Shown piece by piece: positions 44,495 through 52,818 of a stretch of DNA of 64,000 nucleotides (positions within the stretch are counted from its first letter, which is position 1; the number at the start of each line of letters is the position of its first letter). Location of the stretch: contig NZ_PEEU01000001.1 in assembly GCF_002754195.1 (NCBI RefSeq), positions 4,278,001 to 4,342,000 on the forward strand. The letters are read 5' to 3'. The notes beneath the pieces were generated by a model. It was not told where the DNA came from, ran no database searches, and saw only the letters and a list, made by a program, of their open reading frames with translations. The position numbers were made by a program, and so were the translations under genes. This DNA is from Flavobacterium sp. 9. Its GTDB lineage: Bacteria; Bacteroidota; Bacteroidia; Flavobacteriales; Flavobacteriaceae.

Positions 44495-45190
44495 CTATTG
44501 ATATTTACTTAAATCCAGATTAAGAATAGTACCAACTCTGCTAAATTCTTCATTAATTTTAGCATTCAGAATTAGTTGTTCATTTTTTATTGGATGATCA
44601 AAAATTAACTGATGTGCATGAAGCATCATTCCTTTTAGATCATAATTCTCAAGCCATAATTTATTTTGTTTATTACAGCCATGTGGACGACTTCCTAAAA
44701 TGGGATGAAAAATATGTTTGAAATGTTTTCGTAATTGATGCATACGTCCAGTTTCTGGAATCGCTTCTACCAAGCAATATCGTGATGTTGGTTTATTGTT
44801 AAATTCTAACTCAACTTCGGCATTTTGCAAACGATGAAAGTATGTTATTGCATTTTGTTTAATGTCATCATCATTGATTAAATCATAATCAATTGTTAGT
44901 TCTTCGGGCGACCAACCACGTAAAATTGCTAAATATTTTTTTTCGACTTCGCGTGTGGCGAAACGATCATTCATAATTTTTAGAACCTCTTTATCCAATG
45001 CAAATAACAAGACGCCAGATGTTTTTCGGTCTAGCCGATGAATAGGATAAACGTGTTGACCTATTTGATTTCTCAATTCCTGAATAGCATAAACTTTTGC
45101 ATCGCGCGCATAAAATGATTTATGAACCAACAATCCGCTTGGTTTATTAATTGCGATAATATATTCGTCTTGGTAAAGAATTTCTAACAT
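44495..45190 (-). CDS. truC: RluA-family pseudouridine synthase, TruC-like
   Basis: 231 residues. MLEILYQDEYIIAINKPSGL and IHRLDRKTSGVLLFALDKE, with catalytic Asp in HRLDR, mark the RluA family. GQHVYPIHRL and RGWSPEELTIDYDL match TruC, which makes pseudouridine at position 65 of tRNA. The distinction from other RluA relatives is by resemblance. Confidence 0.88.
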   Translation of the reverse strand: MLEILYQDEYIIAINKPSGLLVHKSFYARDAKVYAIQELRNQIGQHVYPIHRLDRKTSGVLLFALDKEVLKIMNDRFATREVEKKYLAILRGWSPEELTIDYDLINDDDIKQNAITYFHRLQNAEVELEFNNKPTSRYCLVEAIPETGRMHQLRKHFKHIFHPILGSRPHGCNKQNKLWLENYDLKGMMLHAHQLIFDHPIKNEQLILNAKINEEFSRVGTILNLDLSKYQ

Positions 45191-45493
45191 TCGGCAAAAG
45201 TAGAAGAGATTTCGATTAAAATCGTTTTTAGGACTTATTTGTTTCTATATTTTTCTTCGCAGCTGGAACGAGCGTCTCACTTGTGAACATAACAAGATGT
45301 TGAAAAAGAAAAAGAGTTCTGTATTTCTCCGAAGTTTTTTACTTAGTAGCGGGAAGCATTCTAACAAAAATTTTAGTATTAAAAACTGAATTTGTATATT
45401 GTTCTGCTAAAATTAACTATACCAAGTATATACATTTTAAAATATTTGCCTTCAAATATTTTTCAGTTCATTTTAATAGAAATAGACCAGATT
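45191..45493. other. Intergenic region with tRNA-tail-like sequence
   Basis: About 300 bases, no gene. TTACTTAGTAGCGGGAAGCATT at about 45340-45361 recalls the 3' end of a minus-strand tRNA following a weak family-2-like hairpin (TTCTGTATTTCTCCGAAGTTTTTT). The same tail occurs at 44446. Confidence 0.45.
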
Positions 45494-47506
45494 ATGAAAA
45501 ATTCATTAATGCTCTTCGTTGCATTCTTAACTCTTACAGCGTGCTCAAAACATCAGGAAAAGAAAAATATCGCGATCACTGGAATAGATTCCACATTGCG
45601 ACCTGGTGATGATTTTTTTAAATATGTAAATGGCAAATGGTACGATTCTGTACAAATACCTGCATCTCAAGCTGGAGTTGGTGTTTATATGTTTATGAAT
45701 TACCCACAACGAATGCGCCTGCAAGGAATATTAGACAGTATTTCGAAAAGTAAGAATGAGGCAGGAAGTATAGCGCAAAAGGTAGGAGATTTTTATGCAT
45801 CAGGTATGGATACGGTAACCATTGACAAACGCGGTTATACGCCTATCAAACCATTACTTGCCAAAATTGACGCAATTAACGATTTACCTTCCTTAATGAA
45901 CTTTGTGGCTAATGAAGTAAAAGTGAACAATTCTTCTATTATAGGTTTTGGAGTCTCGCCCGATGAAAAAAATAGTAGTATGAACATTGCACAAATTTAT
46001 CAAACGGGTATTGGTTTGCCTGACAGAGATTACTATTTCAAATTAGATTCATCAACTGTTGCCATACAGAAATCGTACAAAAAATATCTTGCTACATTAT
46101 TTCAGCAAATAGGCAGCGACGCCACAGAGGCTGAAAAGAATGCTAATTTGGTTTACGATATTGATAAACAACTCGCTGTTTCGCATAAAACAAAAGTTGA
46201 ACTTAGAGATGTACAGGCAAATTATAATAAAATTGCTGTGGCAGCTCTTGCAAAAAGAAATCCGAATATAAACTGGACTGCTTTTTTAAATAATTTAGGT
46301 GCTAAAACCGATTCTATTAATGTAGGTCAACCTGCTTATTATGATGCGCTTAATAAACTTTTAAAAACCATTCCTATTAATAATTGGAAAATTTATTTGA
46401 AAGCAAATTCTCTGGAAAGATATGCAGATGATTTAAGTAAGCCTTTTGCAGATGCTTCATTTGAGTATACCAAAGTGCTTTCTGGTCAGGCTGTTCAAAA
46501 AACACGTGGCGAAAAAATGGCTAATGTCCTTGATACTTATTTAGGTGATGCGTTGGGGGAATTGTATGTAAAAAAATACTTTTCGGAAGATGCTAAAAAA
46601 CGTATGTTAACTCTCGTGAATAATCTGCAAAAAGCATATGCCAAAAGAATTGACAAATTGGAATGGATGAGTCCTATTACAAAACAAAAAGCGAAAGAAA
46701 AATTGGCAGCCATGACTAAGAAAATAGGATATCCGGATAAATGGAGAGACTATAGTAATGTACATGTAGCCAGAAATACCTATTTTGAGAATATGGTTTC
46801 GGCTTCAAAAGATGCATATCAATTTGAATTGGCAAAATTGGACAAACCAGTCGATAAATCAGAATGGTTTACTACAGTTCCAACAGTTACGGCATATAAT
46901 AATCCTACGGCAAATGAAATTGTTTTTCCTGCAGGTATTTTGCAACCACCATATTTTGATAATAATGCAGATGATGCGCTTAATTACGGAGGTATCGGAA
47001 TGGTTATAGGTCACGAAATAACCCATACTTTTGACGATCAAGGTGCTCAATATGACAAAGATGGTAACTTGAAAAACTGGTGGACAAAAGAAGATTATGC
47101 ACAGTTTAAATCAAGAATACAACAGGTTATCAATTTGTACAGTACATATACCGTTTTAGGCGATTTGCACATTAATGGCGCAATGACAGTTGGCGAAAAC
47201 ACGGCAGATATTGCTGGATTAGCAGTTGCATATGATGCTTTTAAAATGACCGAACAAGGAAAAGGGAATACAAAAATTGACGGTTTTACTCCAGATCAAC
47301 GCTTCTTTATTTCTTTAGCCAAAATATGGCGAGTAAAAATGAAAGACGAATTCCTGCGTTTGTGGATTAACAATAATCCGCATTCTCCACCAAACTGGCG
47401 TGTTAATGGTCCTCTAATGAATACGACACCTTTTTACGATGCATTTAATGTAAAAGCTGGAGATAAAATGTTTTTACCGAAGAAAGACAGAATAACAATT
47501 TGGTAA
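45494..47506 (+). CDS. M13 family zinc metallopeptidase (PepO/neprilysin type), lipoprotein
   Basis: 670 residues from ATG 45494, chosen because it gives a lipoprotein signal (MKNSLMLFVAFLTLTACSK). A long N-terminal M13 domain (RPGDDFFKYVNGKW near residue 38) and the catalytic part: NPTANEIVFPAGILQPP, HExxH in GHEITHTFDDQG, and GENTADIAGLAVAYDAF with the third ligand Glu. Probably a periplasmic or surface oligopeptidase. Family length (about 670) is right. Confidence 0.95.
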   Translation: MKNSLMLFVAFLTLTACSKHQEKKNIAITGIDSTLRPGDDFFKYVNGKWYDSVQIPASQAGVGVYMFMNYPQRMRLQGILDSISKSKNEAGSIAQKVGDFYASGMDTVTIDKRGYTPIKPLLAKIDAINDLPSLMNFVANEVKVNNSSIIGFGVSPDEKNSSMNIAQIYQTGIGLPDRDYYFKLDSSTVAIQKSYKKYLATLFQQIGSDATEAEKNANLVYDIDKQLAVSHKTKVELRDVQANYNKIAVAALAKRNPNINWTAFLNNLGAKTDSINVGQPAYYDALNKLLKTIPINNWKIYLKANSLERYADDLSKPFADASFEYTKVLSGQAVQKTRGEKMANVLDTYLGDALGELYVKKYFSEDAKKRMLTLVNNLQKAYAKRIDKLEWMSPITKQKAKEKLAAMTKKIGYPDKWRDYSNVHVARNTYFENMVSASKDAYQFELAKLDKPVDKSEWFTTVPTVTAYNNPTANEIVFPAGILQPPYFDNNADDALNYGGIGMVIGHEITHTFDDQGAQYDKDGNLKNWWTKEDYAQFKSRIQQVINLYSTYTVLGDLHINGAMTVGENTADIAGLAVAYDAFKMTEQGKGNTKIDGFTPDQRFFISLAKIWRVKMKDEFLRLWINNNPHSPPNWRVNGPLMNTTPFYDAFNVKAGDKMFLPKKDRITIW

Positions 47507-47534
47507 TTTTACTCTTCGAAGTGTGACCAAAAAA

Positions 47535-47571
47535 ACTGCGCAAATGTCTCTGACTTTGCGCAGTTTTTTTT
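47535..47571 (+). terminator. Rho-independent terminator, family-1 hairpin
   Basis: ACTGCGCAAATGTCTCTGAC, TTTGCGCAGT, T8. It ends the M13 peptidase gene. The first stem pairs extend further (ACTGCG/CGCAGT) than in other copies. Confidence 0.93.
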
Positions 47572-47646
47572 GGTTTCGTATATCGTAAAAAAGTATGCAA
47601 GTTTTTACATTTTAGCTTGAACTAAACAAATCCTTGTTAAACAGAA

Positions 47647-48126
47647 TCAGTCTTCAGGTTTGATTTTTCCATTTGAAAAATCCTCAAGAAACTTCATAGG
47701 ATCTGTAACAAATTTTAAAGCATTGCTATTTTCGATACTCTCTCTGAAATTATTTATTTGAGGCTCAAATAAATTGTCATTTTGATCTAAAATTAAAAAA
47801 TCCAATTCTCTGCAAATAGCTAGAAATGGTATCAGAAAAGAATGAATATCTCCTCTTAAATCGAGTCGGAACCTAATATGTACAATTACATTTTTGTCTA
47901 AGTTGTAAGTAACACCAATATCCGATTTATCGCTCGGACCCCAACTTTGAAATTGATTCATACCCCATGATCTTTCAATAAAAGTGTCAAGTTTATCAAA
48001 GAAGAAGTCTTTATCAATACAAAAAATGTTCGACCAGTCATGCGGATAAAGGTCTACTTGATTGCTTTTTGAGTATTCGTAAAAACTCCTTGGAATTGCA
48101 TTATAATCTGCTTGCCAAATTGCCAT
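47647..48126 (-). CDS. Hypothetical protein
   Basis: 159 residues, no signal peptide or membrane segment. MAIWQADYNAIPRSFYEYSK start and a central stretch VIVHIRFRLDLRGDIHSFL. The size and mixed alpha/beta look recall cytoplasmic immunity-type proteins, but there is no toxin beside it and no family is recognised. Next to accessory-region genes. Confidence 0.55.
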   Translation of the reverse strand: MAIWQADYNAIPRSFYEYSKSNQVDLYPHDWSNIFCIDKDFFFDKLDTFIERSWGMNQFQSWGPSDKSDIGVTYNLDKNVIVHIRFRLDLRGDIHSFLIPFLAICRELDFLILDQNDNLFEPQINNFRESIENSNALKFVTDPMKFLEDFSNGKIKPED

Positions 48127-48358
48127 ATAATTTATTTGAAATTTCGTGATTTAGAACGCTAGCGGAAATTTAATGAAAAAATTAAAAGAAAAAACAAACT
48201 ATCAACCAAACTGATTTGCCTTATTATTTTAATTGCAATATTAAAGTGATCTAAAACAAAAAAGCTTCAGATTTCTCCGAAGCTTTATTTTGATATTTTT
48301 TATAAATGATTATTTCTTAATTTAATATTTCCACATATAAATAAGAATTATGCCGAAA
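48127..48358. other. Spacer with family-2 hairpin
   Basis: About 230 bases, no gene. Contains the hairpin at 48258-48290. Confidence 0.5.
48258..48290 (-). terminator. Family-2 hairpin terminator
   Basis: AAAAAAGCTTCAGATTTCTCCGAAGCTTTATTTT. Likely terminator for the minus-strand XRE regulator. Confidence 0.85.
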
Positions 48359-48778
48359 TTATTTGGTGATTAGTTTTTCAAGCCTTGTCATCATTTCATC
48401 TTTCTCTTTTAACATTCTTTCATACAAGGCAATTTTCTCTTCATGAAGTTTTAAAACCTCTTGGATAGGGTTAAATACTGGATGTAAATTAATAGCTGAA
48501 GCTCCATCTTTAAAATCTGAAAATGTATTCGAAATAATATTTATTGCCTGCTCTTCATCAAAACTCTGAAAAGCTTCAACAGGAATTTTTAGAACAGCTG
48601 AGATTTGTTTAAGCAGACTCTCTTCAATTACATCTTTTTGCTCCAGCACTGAAATTTTCTTCTGATTCCAGTCTTCTCCCAGATCACAAGCCAATGCCTC
48701 TTGCTTTATATTAAGCATTTCTCTGAAGCGTTTTACGTTTCTTCCCTGATGTATTTTCTGTTCCATAATGAATATCAA
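48359..48778 (-). CDS. XRE-type helix-turn-helix regulator
   Basis: 139 residues. HTH at about residues 8-65 (GRNVKRFREMLNIKQEALAC, then WNQKKISVLEQ), as in Cro/CI-type regulators of Bacteroidota. The C-terminal third is a helical coiled-coil-like stretch (HEEKIALYERMLKEKDEMM), likely for dimerisation. A second ATG four codons in could be the true start. Alone in its transcript. Confidence 0.82.
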   Translation of the reverse strand: MIFIMEQKIHQGRNVKRFREMLNIKQEALACDLGEDWNQKKISVLEQKDVIEESLLKQISAVLKIPVEAFQSFDEEQAINIISNTFSDFKDGASAINLHPVFNPIQEVLKLHEEKIALYERMLKEKDEMMTRLEKLITK

Positions 48779-48932
48779 TTTTCTGTATGATCAAAGATAA
48801 AGCCATTTGGCTTAAAAACTTTGACTTTCAAAGATAAAAAAATATAATGCTTTATCATATAAAGCTGCCCAAATTTGGATAGATTTGTCTAGTTTGTTAC
48901 ACATATAAACAAGTTGCCTTAAAGAAAAAATC

Positions 48933-49606
48933 GTGAAGAATAAGATTTTAGCATTGGAAAAAATAAAAAACAAGAAAAAATTCTCAAGAGAGGAATGGGA
49001 AAATCGTGGATTGAATCCATCAGAAAAAAGTCTATGTATTAACCTTGAAAATTCTTTAAATGACTTACTTACGAATCTAATTTCTGCAAATAATACAAAA
49101 AAATCGGATAAAGAAATTGAGAAAATATTTGAACGCTATTTCAAGGAAATTAAATCTGACGAATTAGATACAGAAGAAGAGAATTTGTTGTGGATTATTT
49201 TGCTGAGATTGCGACAATTTTAAACATTAGGAGTATTAATGAAAAATTAAACTTCTGGACATACGGAATTGAAGCTTATGATCATGAAGAAGCCGAAAGA
49301 AAAGCTTCGGAAAAAACATTAGCAGAAGAAAAGGAAAGACATGAAATCTTTTCTATAGTATGTCAAAAATGTAAAGTTCAATTGGAAACTTTTATATTGG
49401 AACGAGATAATGAAATTCCTAGTTTTGAGTTTGACATAATTAAATGTGTAAAATGTTCTGAACTCAATATTCTCGATAAAGGCTGTGGAATAAAAAGATA
49501 TAGATTCCTAAATTATGAACTAATAGAAGAGTTGTCAAAAGAGGAATATGATTTACCGAAAGCTTTACAAAGATTAGAACAATTAAAAAACGAGAATATA
49601 AGGTAA
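48933..49606 (+). pseudogene. DUF4844-like protein with C-terminal zinc ribbon, frameshifted
   Basis: Two overlapping frames: 48933-49223 (GTG start, MKNKILALEKIKNKKKFSRE, ending in RQF) and 49190-49606. They read as one gene if a base is shifted near 49180-49190: the first ends with LDTEEEN, and the second frame continues as FVVDYFAEIATILNIRSINE, which together resemble a DUF4844 family domain, then NFWTYG. The rest has a CxxC/CxxC zinc ribbon (VCQKCKVQL, then IKCVKCSELN) and a helical tail. Either a frameshift mutation, a sequencing error, or a programmed overlap. A GTG start at 49190 could also restart translation. Confidence 0.6.
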
Positions 49607-49625
49607 CTGATTAAAAGCTACTACA

Positions 49626-49724
49626 ATGGATTTAGATAATTGGCTTAATAGAAAATTAGATTGTATTTGGGATGATTTGGTAAATCCGAATAATGGACTT
49701 AATTTAGTTTCAGACTTGTTGTAG
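49626..49724 (+). CDS. Very small frame, doubtful
   Basis: 32 codons, MDLDNWLNRKLDCIWDDLVN and a Leu-rich end, stop TAG. It may be the start of a truncated gene, because the flanking sequence is otherwise spacer. Low support. Confidence 0.25.
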   Translation: MDLDNWLNRKLDCIWDDLVNPNNGLNLVSDLL

Positions 49725-49762
49725 TACCAGAACGTTATGCGACATGTAATAAAAAAAACAAA

Positions 49763-50302
49763 ATGAAATCAATAGTTCAACATTTAAGAGAGGGAAAAAA
49801 CTTAACCCAGACTGAACTTGCCGAAAAAAGTGGACTTTCGCTAAGAACAATTCAAAGGATTGAAGCTGGAAATATCCCAAAAGGATTTACATTGAAAGCA
49901 CTTGCAAATGTGTTTGAAACTGAGCCTGAAAAACTAATACCTTTCAAAGAAATTACAAAACTTGACAGAGCAAAATTGATTAATTTTTCTAGTTTATTTG
50001 GACTTATAATACCTTTTGGAGGAGTTATATTGCCATTAATCCTGACCTACAAAACAAACGATCCAAAAAATAAAGAACTTGGAAAAAGTATTGTAAGTGT
50101 TCAAATTCTAATTGCAGTTGCACTTGCTGTTTCTCAAATCATAAGCCCATTCATTCAAAAAGGGTTATCACTACATTTTCCGCTTTTTATAGTTCCATTA
50201 TTATTAATTATGTGTCTTAAATTATCAGTAGTTATTGTAAACGGTATAAGTTTAAATAATACAAACGATTTGCATAAAAATTTAAAAATCAATTATTTAT
50301 AA
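49763..50302 (+). CDS. XRE helix-turn-helix protein with membrane domain
   Basis: 179 residues. HTH at 1-60 (LREGKNLTQTELAEKSGLSL, then RTIQRIEAGNIPKGFT), and three to four membrane segments after residue 74 (LFGLIIPFGGVILPLILTY; IAVALAVSQIISPF; FPLFIVPLLLIMCLKL) resembling DUF4870-type proteins. A membrane-tethered regulator, common in Flavobacteriia. Target unknown. Confidence 0.8.
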   Translation: MKSIVQHLREGKNLTQTELAEKSGLSLRTIQRIEAGNIPKGFTLKALANVFETEPEKLIPFKEITKLDRAKLINFSSLFGLIIPFGGVILPLILTYKTNDPKNKELGKSIVSVQILIAVALAVSQIISPFIQKGLSLHFPLFIVPLLLIMCLKLSVVIVNGISLNNTNDLHKNLKINYL

Positions 50303-50391
50303 CTGCTGTCGGTTAATTTACGTAAAAATGGCGTATTGTTTTTGCAAAGAAATTGTTTTCTAAAACAGAAATTTGCAGAAAAAATAATCTA

Positions 50392-50640
50392 ATGAAAGTT
50401 TTAAAGAAAATTGTTTTTGCTTTTTTGGTCGTTTTGGTTTTAGCTGTACTTGGTGGCTATATTTATTTTGACCAAAAATTTACTCCCGAAAAAAATTATT
50501 TGACAGTAGACAATGAAAGTGGTTTTATATCATTTAAGTGGTTGGGTTCTGAAAAAAATGTGTTGTTACTTCCTATACATTTTTCGAATGACACAATAGC
50601 TTATTATTTGCAATTTGACACCGGTTCGCCTTATACCGCT
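50392..50640 (+). pseudogene. Aspartic-protease-like (retropepsin) gene, 3'-truncated
   Basis: ATG 50392 gives a membrane-anchor start (MKVLKKIVFAFLVVLVLAVL) and the catalytic motif QFDTGSPYTA of retropepsin-like proteins, about 80 residues in. Homology stops at about 50640, where the DNA turns into the antisense of cas2. The frame then ends by chance at 50694. The remainder of the protease gene is missing. Confidence 0.7.
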
Positions 50641-50799
50641 TGCGCAATGTCTTACATATACAGAATATTGCATCATCGAAAAGCCATCTTTTAATAGATT
50701 GTTTCTAAATCCAGATGCATTTCGTCTATCTTTTTTTGTTTCCGTGGGCAGATCAAAAAAAACAAATAGCCACATTATTCTATATCCGTTAAGCTCCAT
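50637..50799 (-). pseudogene. cas2: cas2, 3'-truncated
   Basis: Minus-strand frame of 54 Cas2-like residues, MELNGYRIMWLFVFFDLPTE, then NNLLKDGFSMMQYSVYVRHC. This is the N-terminal half of Cas2 with its first-strand Asp (FFDLP). After RHCAS the sequence is non-Cas2. Start overlaps the cas1 end by 25 bases, as is usual. Loss of the C-terminal half should prevent the Cas1-Cas2 integrase from forming. Confidence 0.85.
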
Positions 50800-51689
50800 A
50801 AGGCAGGATATTTAATTTTTTTTCGATTTCCTGTGAAGCATTGTTGGAGTGAACTTGCAGTTTTTTGCAAACCTATCATTAAAGGGCTTTTCTCATCTTT
50901 AAAATAAACTGTCCTAGTTAGTATTTGTAATAATTCCGCCTTAATAGCAGTGTTTAGTTCTTGCTCTTTAAAATTTTGCATAATTTCAAAGACTTTTTCA
51001 TCCACAATGGGACGAAATGGTTCCATGATGTCATCAGCAAGTGCAAAAGCATTGTATTTACTTTTATGATGAATTCCCAATGTATTAAGTAAGCCACTTC
51101 CGGAAAGAGCTCTTGCAGTTGCAGCTCTTAAAATTGCATATCCATAATTCAGGAAATTATTAGGATAGTTTCCATAACGTTCTCTTTTAATTCCATCAAA
51201 TTCTAAATTAGGTTGTGGAAAATATTTCCAATATTGCTGTGCAGCTACTCCTTCCATATTAGATGAATCTCCGCTTAACACTTTGCTGGCTAGAAATGTA
51301 AAACTATTTTTAGAGTCTGTTATTTTTTCAAGCAATTGTCCTTGGTTTTTAATTTTTTCAATGATTGTTTGTTGCCATAGTTGTTTTTTTAATGGTATAG
51401 AGGCTTCGATTTGATTTTTGAATATTTCCTGCTGGATATGATGACTATTAAGGTTTAACAGCATTCCGTTGGGTAGATGATTCTTTCCACAGATAATAAT
51501 TGAGATGTTGTTTTCAACGAGTAAATTCATAGCAGGGATGCTTAGGTAGATTTCATTATGATCGAGAACAAGAAAACCGATATCTTCAATTGGGACACTA
51601 CTATCTTTCATTTCTGATTTTAGTACTAGCTGATTATTTTTTGTCGTTATTGAAATTTTGTTTTCAATTAAAATAGTTCGTTTTAGCAT
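50775..51689 (-). CDS. cas1: CRISPR-associated endonuclease Cas1, type II-C like, orphan
   Basis: 304 residues with the expected metal ligands Glu146 (SNMEGVAAQQYW), His208 (LGIHHKSKYNAF) and Glu223 (DDIMEPFRPIVDE). The sequence style is that of type II-C loci in Flavobacteriaceae. Cas9 would be expected upstream at higher coordinates, but 51690-51898 is short and then a zeta-type kinase begins, and no repeat array is seen within the window. Reading frame intact. Only cas1 and half of cas2 remain of the system. Confidence 0.9.
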   Translation of the reverse strand: MLKRTILIENKISITTKNNQLVLKSEMKDSSVPIEDIGFLVLDHNEIYLSIPAMNLLVENNISIIICGKNHLPNGMLLNLNSHHIQQEIFKNQIEASIPLKKQLWQQTIIEKIKNQGQLLEKITDSKNSFTFLASKVLSGDSSNMEGVAAQQYWKYFPQPNLEFDGIKRERYGNYPNNFLNYGYAILRAATARALSGSGLLNTLGIHHKSKYNAFALADDIMEPFRPIVDEKVFEIMQNFKEQELNTAIKAELLQILTRTVYFKDEKSPLMIGLQKTASSLQQCFTGNRKKIKYPALWSLTDIE

Positions 51690-51854
51690 AAGATTAATTT
51701 AAAATTACTAATAGCTGTAGACTGTACATAAGGATGGTAAATTTCGGCTTTAAAGTAATGTTGCTTTTACGGTTTTCCATAATTTAGGAATAAAGCAAGA
51801 TGAAAGTTTATTAATATTATACCTTACTTGTTTGCCAACATTTAATAAACTAAA

Positions 51855-51896
51855 AGTGTAAATAATGTACACTAAAACTGTAATTTATTATCTTTG
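51855..51896 (+). promoter_or_regulatory. Promoter and operator-like palindrome for zeta-type kinase
   Basis: TATCTTTG at 51889-51896 matches TAnnTTTG, only 5 bases before the ATG at 51902, which suggests a leaderless or very short leader mRNA. The palindrome AGTGTA-N7-TACACT (51855-51873) lies just upstream, where a repressor would block transcription. Confidence 0.5.
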
Positions 51897-51901
51897 TAGT
51901 G

Positions 51902-52522
51902 ATGAATAAAAATCTTTACATAATTGCAGGCTGTAATGGTGCTGGCAAGACTACAGCCTCATTTACAATACTTCCCGAAATACTAAACTGTAAGGAGTTT
52001 GTAAATGCGGACGAAATTGCCAAAGGACTTTCTCCTTTCCAGCCTGAAAAAGCTGCCTTTGAATCGGGAAGGATAATGCTTCACCGAATCAATGAATTAT
52101 TAGCCAACAATGAAGTCTTTGCTTTCGAAACGACTTTGGCCACAAAAAGCTATAAGCAGAAAGTGATTTCGGCTCAGGAAAAAGGCTATAAAGTGGTTCT
52201 TTTATTTTTTTGGCTCGACAGTGTTGATCTGGCAATCGAGAGGGTCAAGACGAGGGTTCAGGAAGGCGGACACAATATTGAAACCGATGTTATTAAACGC
52301 AGATATAAAAACGGAATAGCTAACTTATTTGATATATATTTGCCTATAGTTAATGAGGCATTGATTTTTGACAATACAGCTGTAAAAGCTGAATTATTAG
52401 CTCAAAAAACTTTGGGCAATGACATTGAAATTATAAATGAAATCAAGTTCGATAAACTCAAAAATGACCAATCATGGGAGAACACAAAACAACAACGACA
52501 CCGACTCAGAAGAAGATTATAG
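51902..52522 (+). CDS. Zeta-toxin-like P-loop kinase (toxin of a toxin-antitoxin pair)
   Basis: 206 residues from ATG 51902 (a GTG at 51899 is also in frame). Walker A GCNGAGKTT (residues 10-18), then VNADEIAKGLSP and an AFETTLA motif, as in zeta toxins, which phosphorylate UDP-activated amino sugars and stall wall growth. A helical C-terminal half follows. A 53-residue protein overlaps its end by 49 bases. The overlap and operator-like palindrome support a toxin-antitoxin unit. Confidence 0.8.
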   Translation: MNKNLYIIAGCNGAGKTTASFTILPEILNCKEFVNADEIAKGLSPFQPEKAAFESGRIMLHRINELLANNEVFAFETTLATKSYKQKVISAQEKGYKVVLLFFWLDSVDLAIERVKTRVQEGGHNIETDVIKRRYKNGIANLFDIYLPIVNEALIFDNTAVKAELLAQKTLGNDIEIINEIKFDKLKNDQSWENTKQQRHRLRRRL

Positions 52523-52635
52523 AGGCAATGGATAAAGTTTCTGAAAAATTAATTGAGTTTAAAAAGAAAAATAACAGCGATCTCGTTGTTATGCAGGACG
52601 GTAAAATCGTAAGAATAAAAGCCAGCTCTTTGTAA
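52474..52635 (+). CDS. Small partner of zeta-type kinase, candidate antitoxin
   Basis: 53 residues, MGEHKTTTTPTQKKIIEAMD at the start and SDLVVMQDGKIVRIKASSL at the end. It overlaps the kinase gene by 49 bases in another frame, so translation is coupled. Its helix plus short beta-hairpin style, with a DGKIVRI end, is like small proteins often linked to zeta-like kinases in Bacteroidota. Candidate antitoxin, by position only. A terminator follows. Confidence 0.65.
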   Translation: MGEHKTTTTPTQKKIIEAMDKVSEKLIEFKKKNNSDLVVMQDGKIVRIKASSL

Positions 52636-52657
52636 AATATTATTTCAATAAAAGCGC

Positions 52658-52686
52658 AAAGCTCTCAGAAATGAGAGCTTTTTTTA
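52658..52686 (+). terminator. Rho-independent terminator
   Basis: Stem AAAGCTCTCA/TGAGAGCTTT with a GAAA tetraloop and T-run, after the small partner gene. Confidence 0.95.
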
Positions 52687-52818
52687 TTTGCAGACTAAAA
52701 AATTATTAGGAAAATAATTAAACTAAATCTACTTTCGCATAAGCTGGGAAATGTTTGAAGGACGTTCTTTTATATAGAGATTTTTTGCAAGTGGTCATTC
52801 ATTGTAAGGAAAAATTTT

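Noticed and set aside
45392..45493. Upstream ATG for the M13 peptidase
   Set aside because: It would put a 34-residue extension before a clear lipoprotein signal that starts at 45494.
49726..49762. Sequence AACGTTATGC suggested an integron attC site
   Set aside because: No paired core site or cassette structure, and the base pattern does not fit the attC consensus.
50300..51900. Possible CRISPR array beside cas1
   Set aside because: No repeated 30-47 bp units are visible in the flanks or in the rest of the window.
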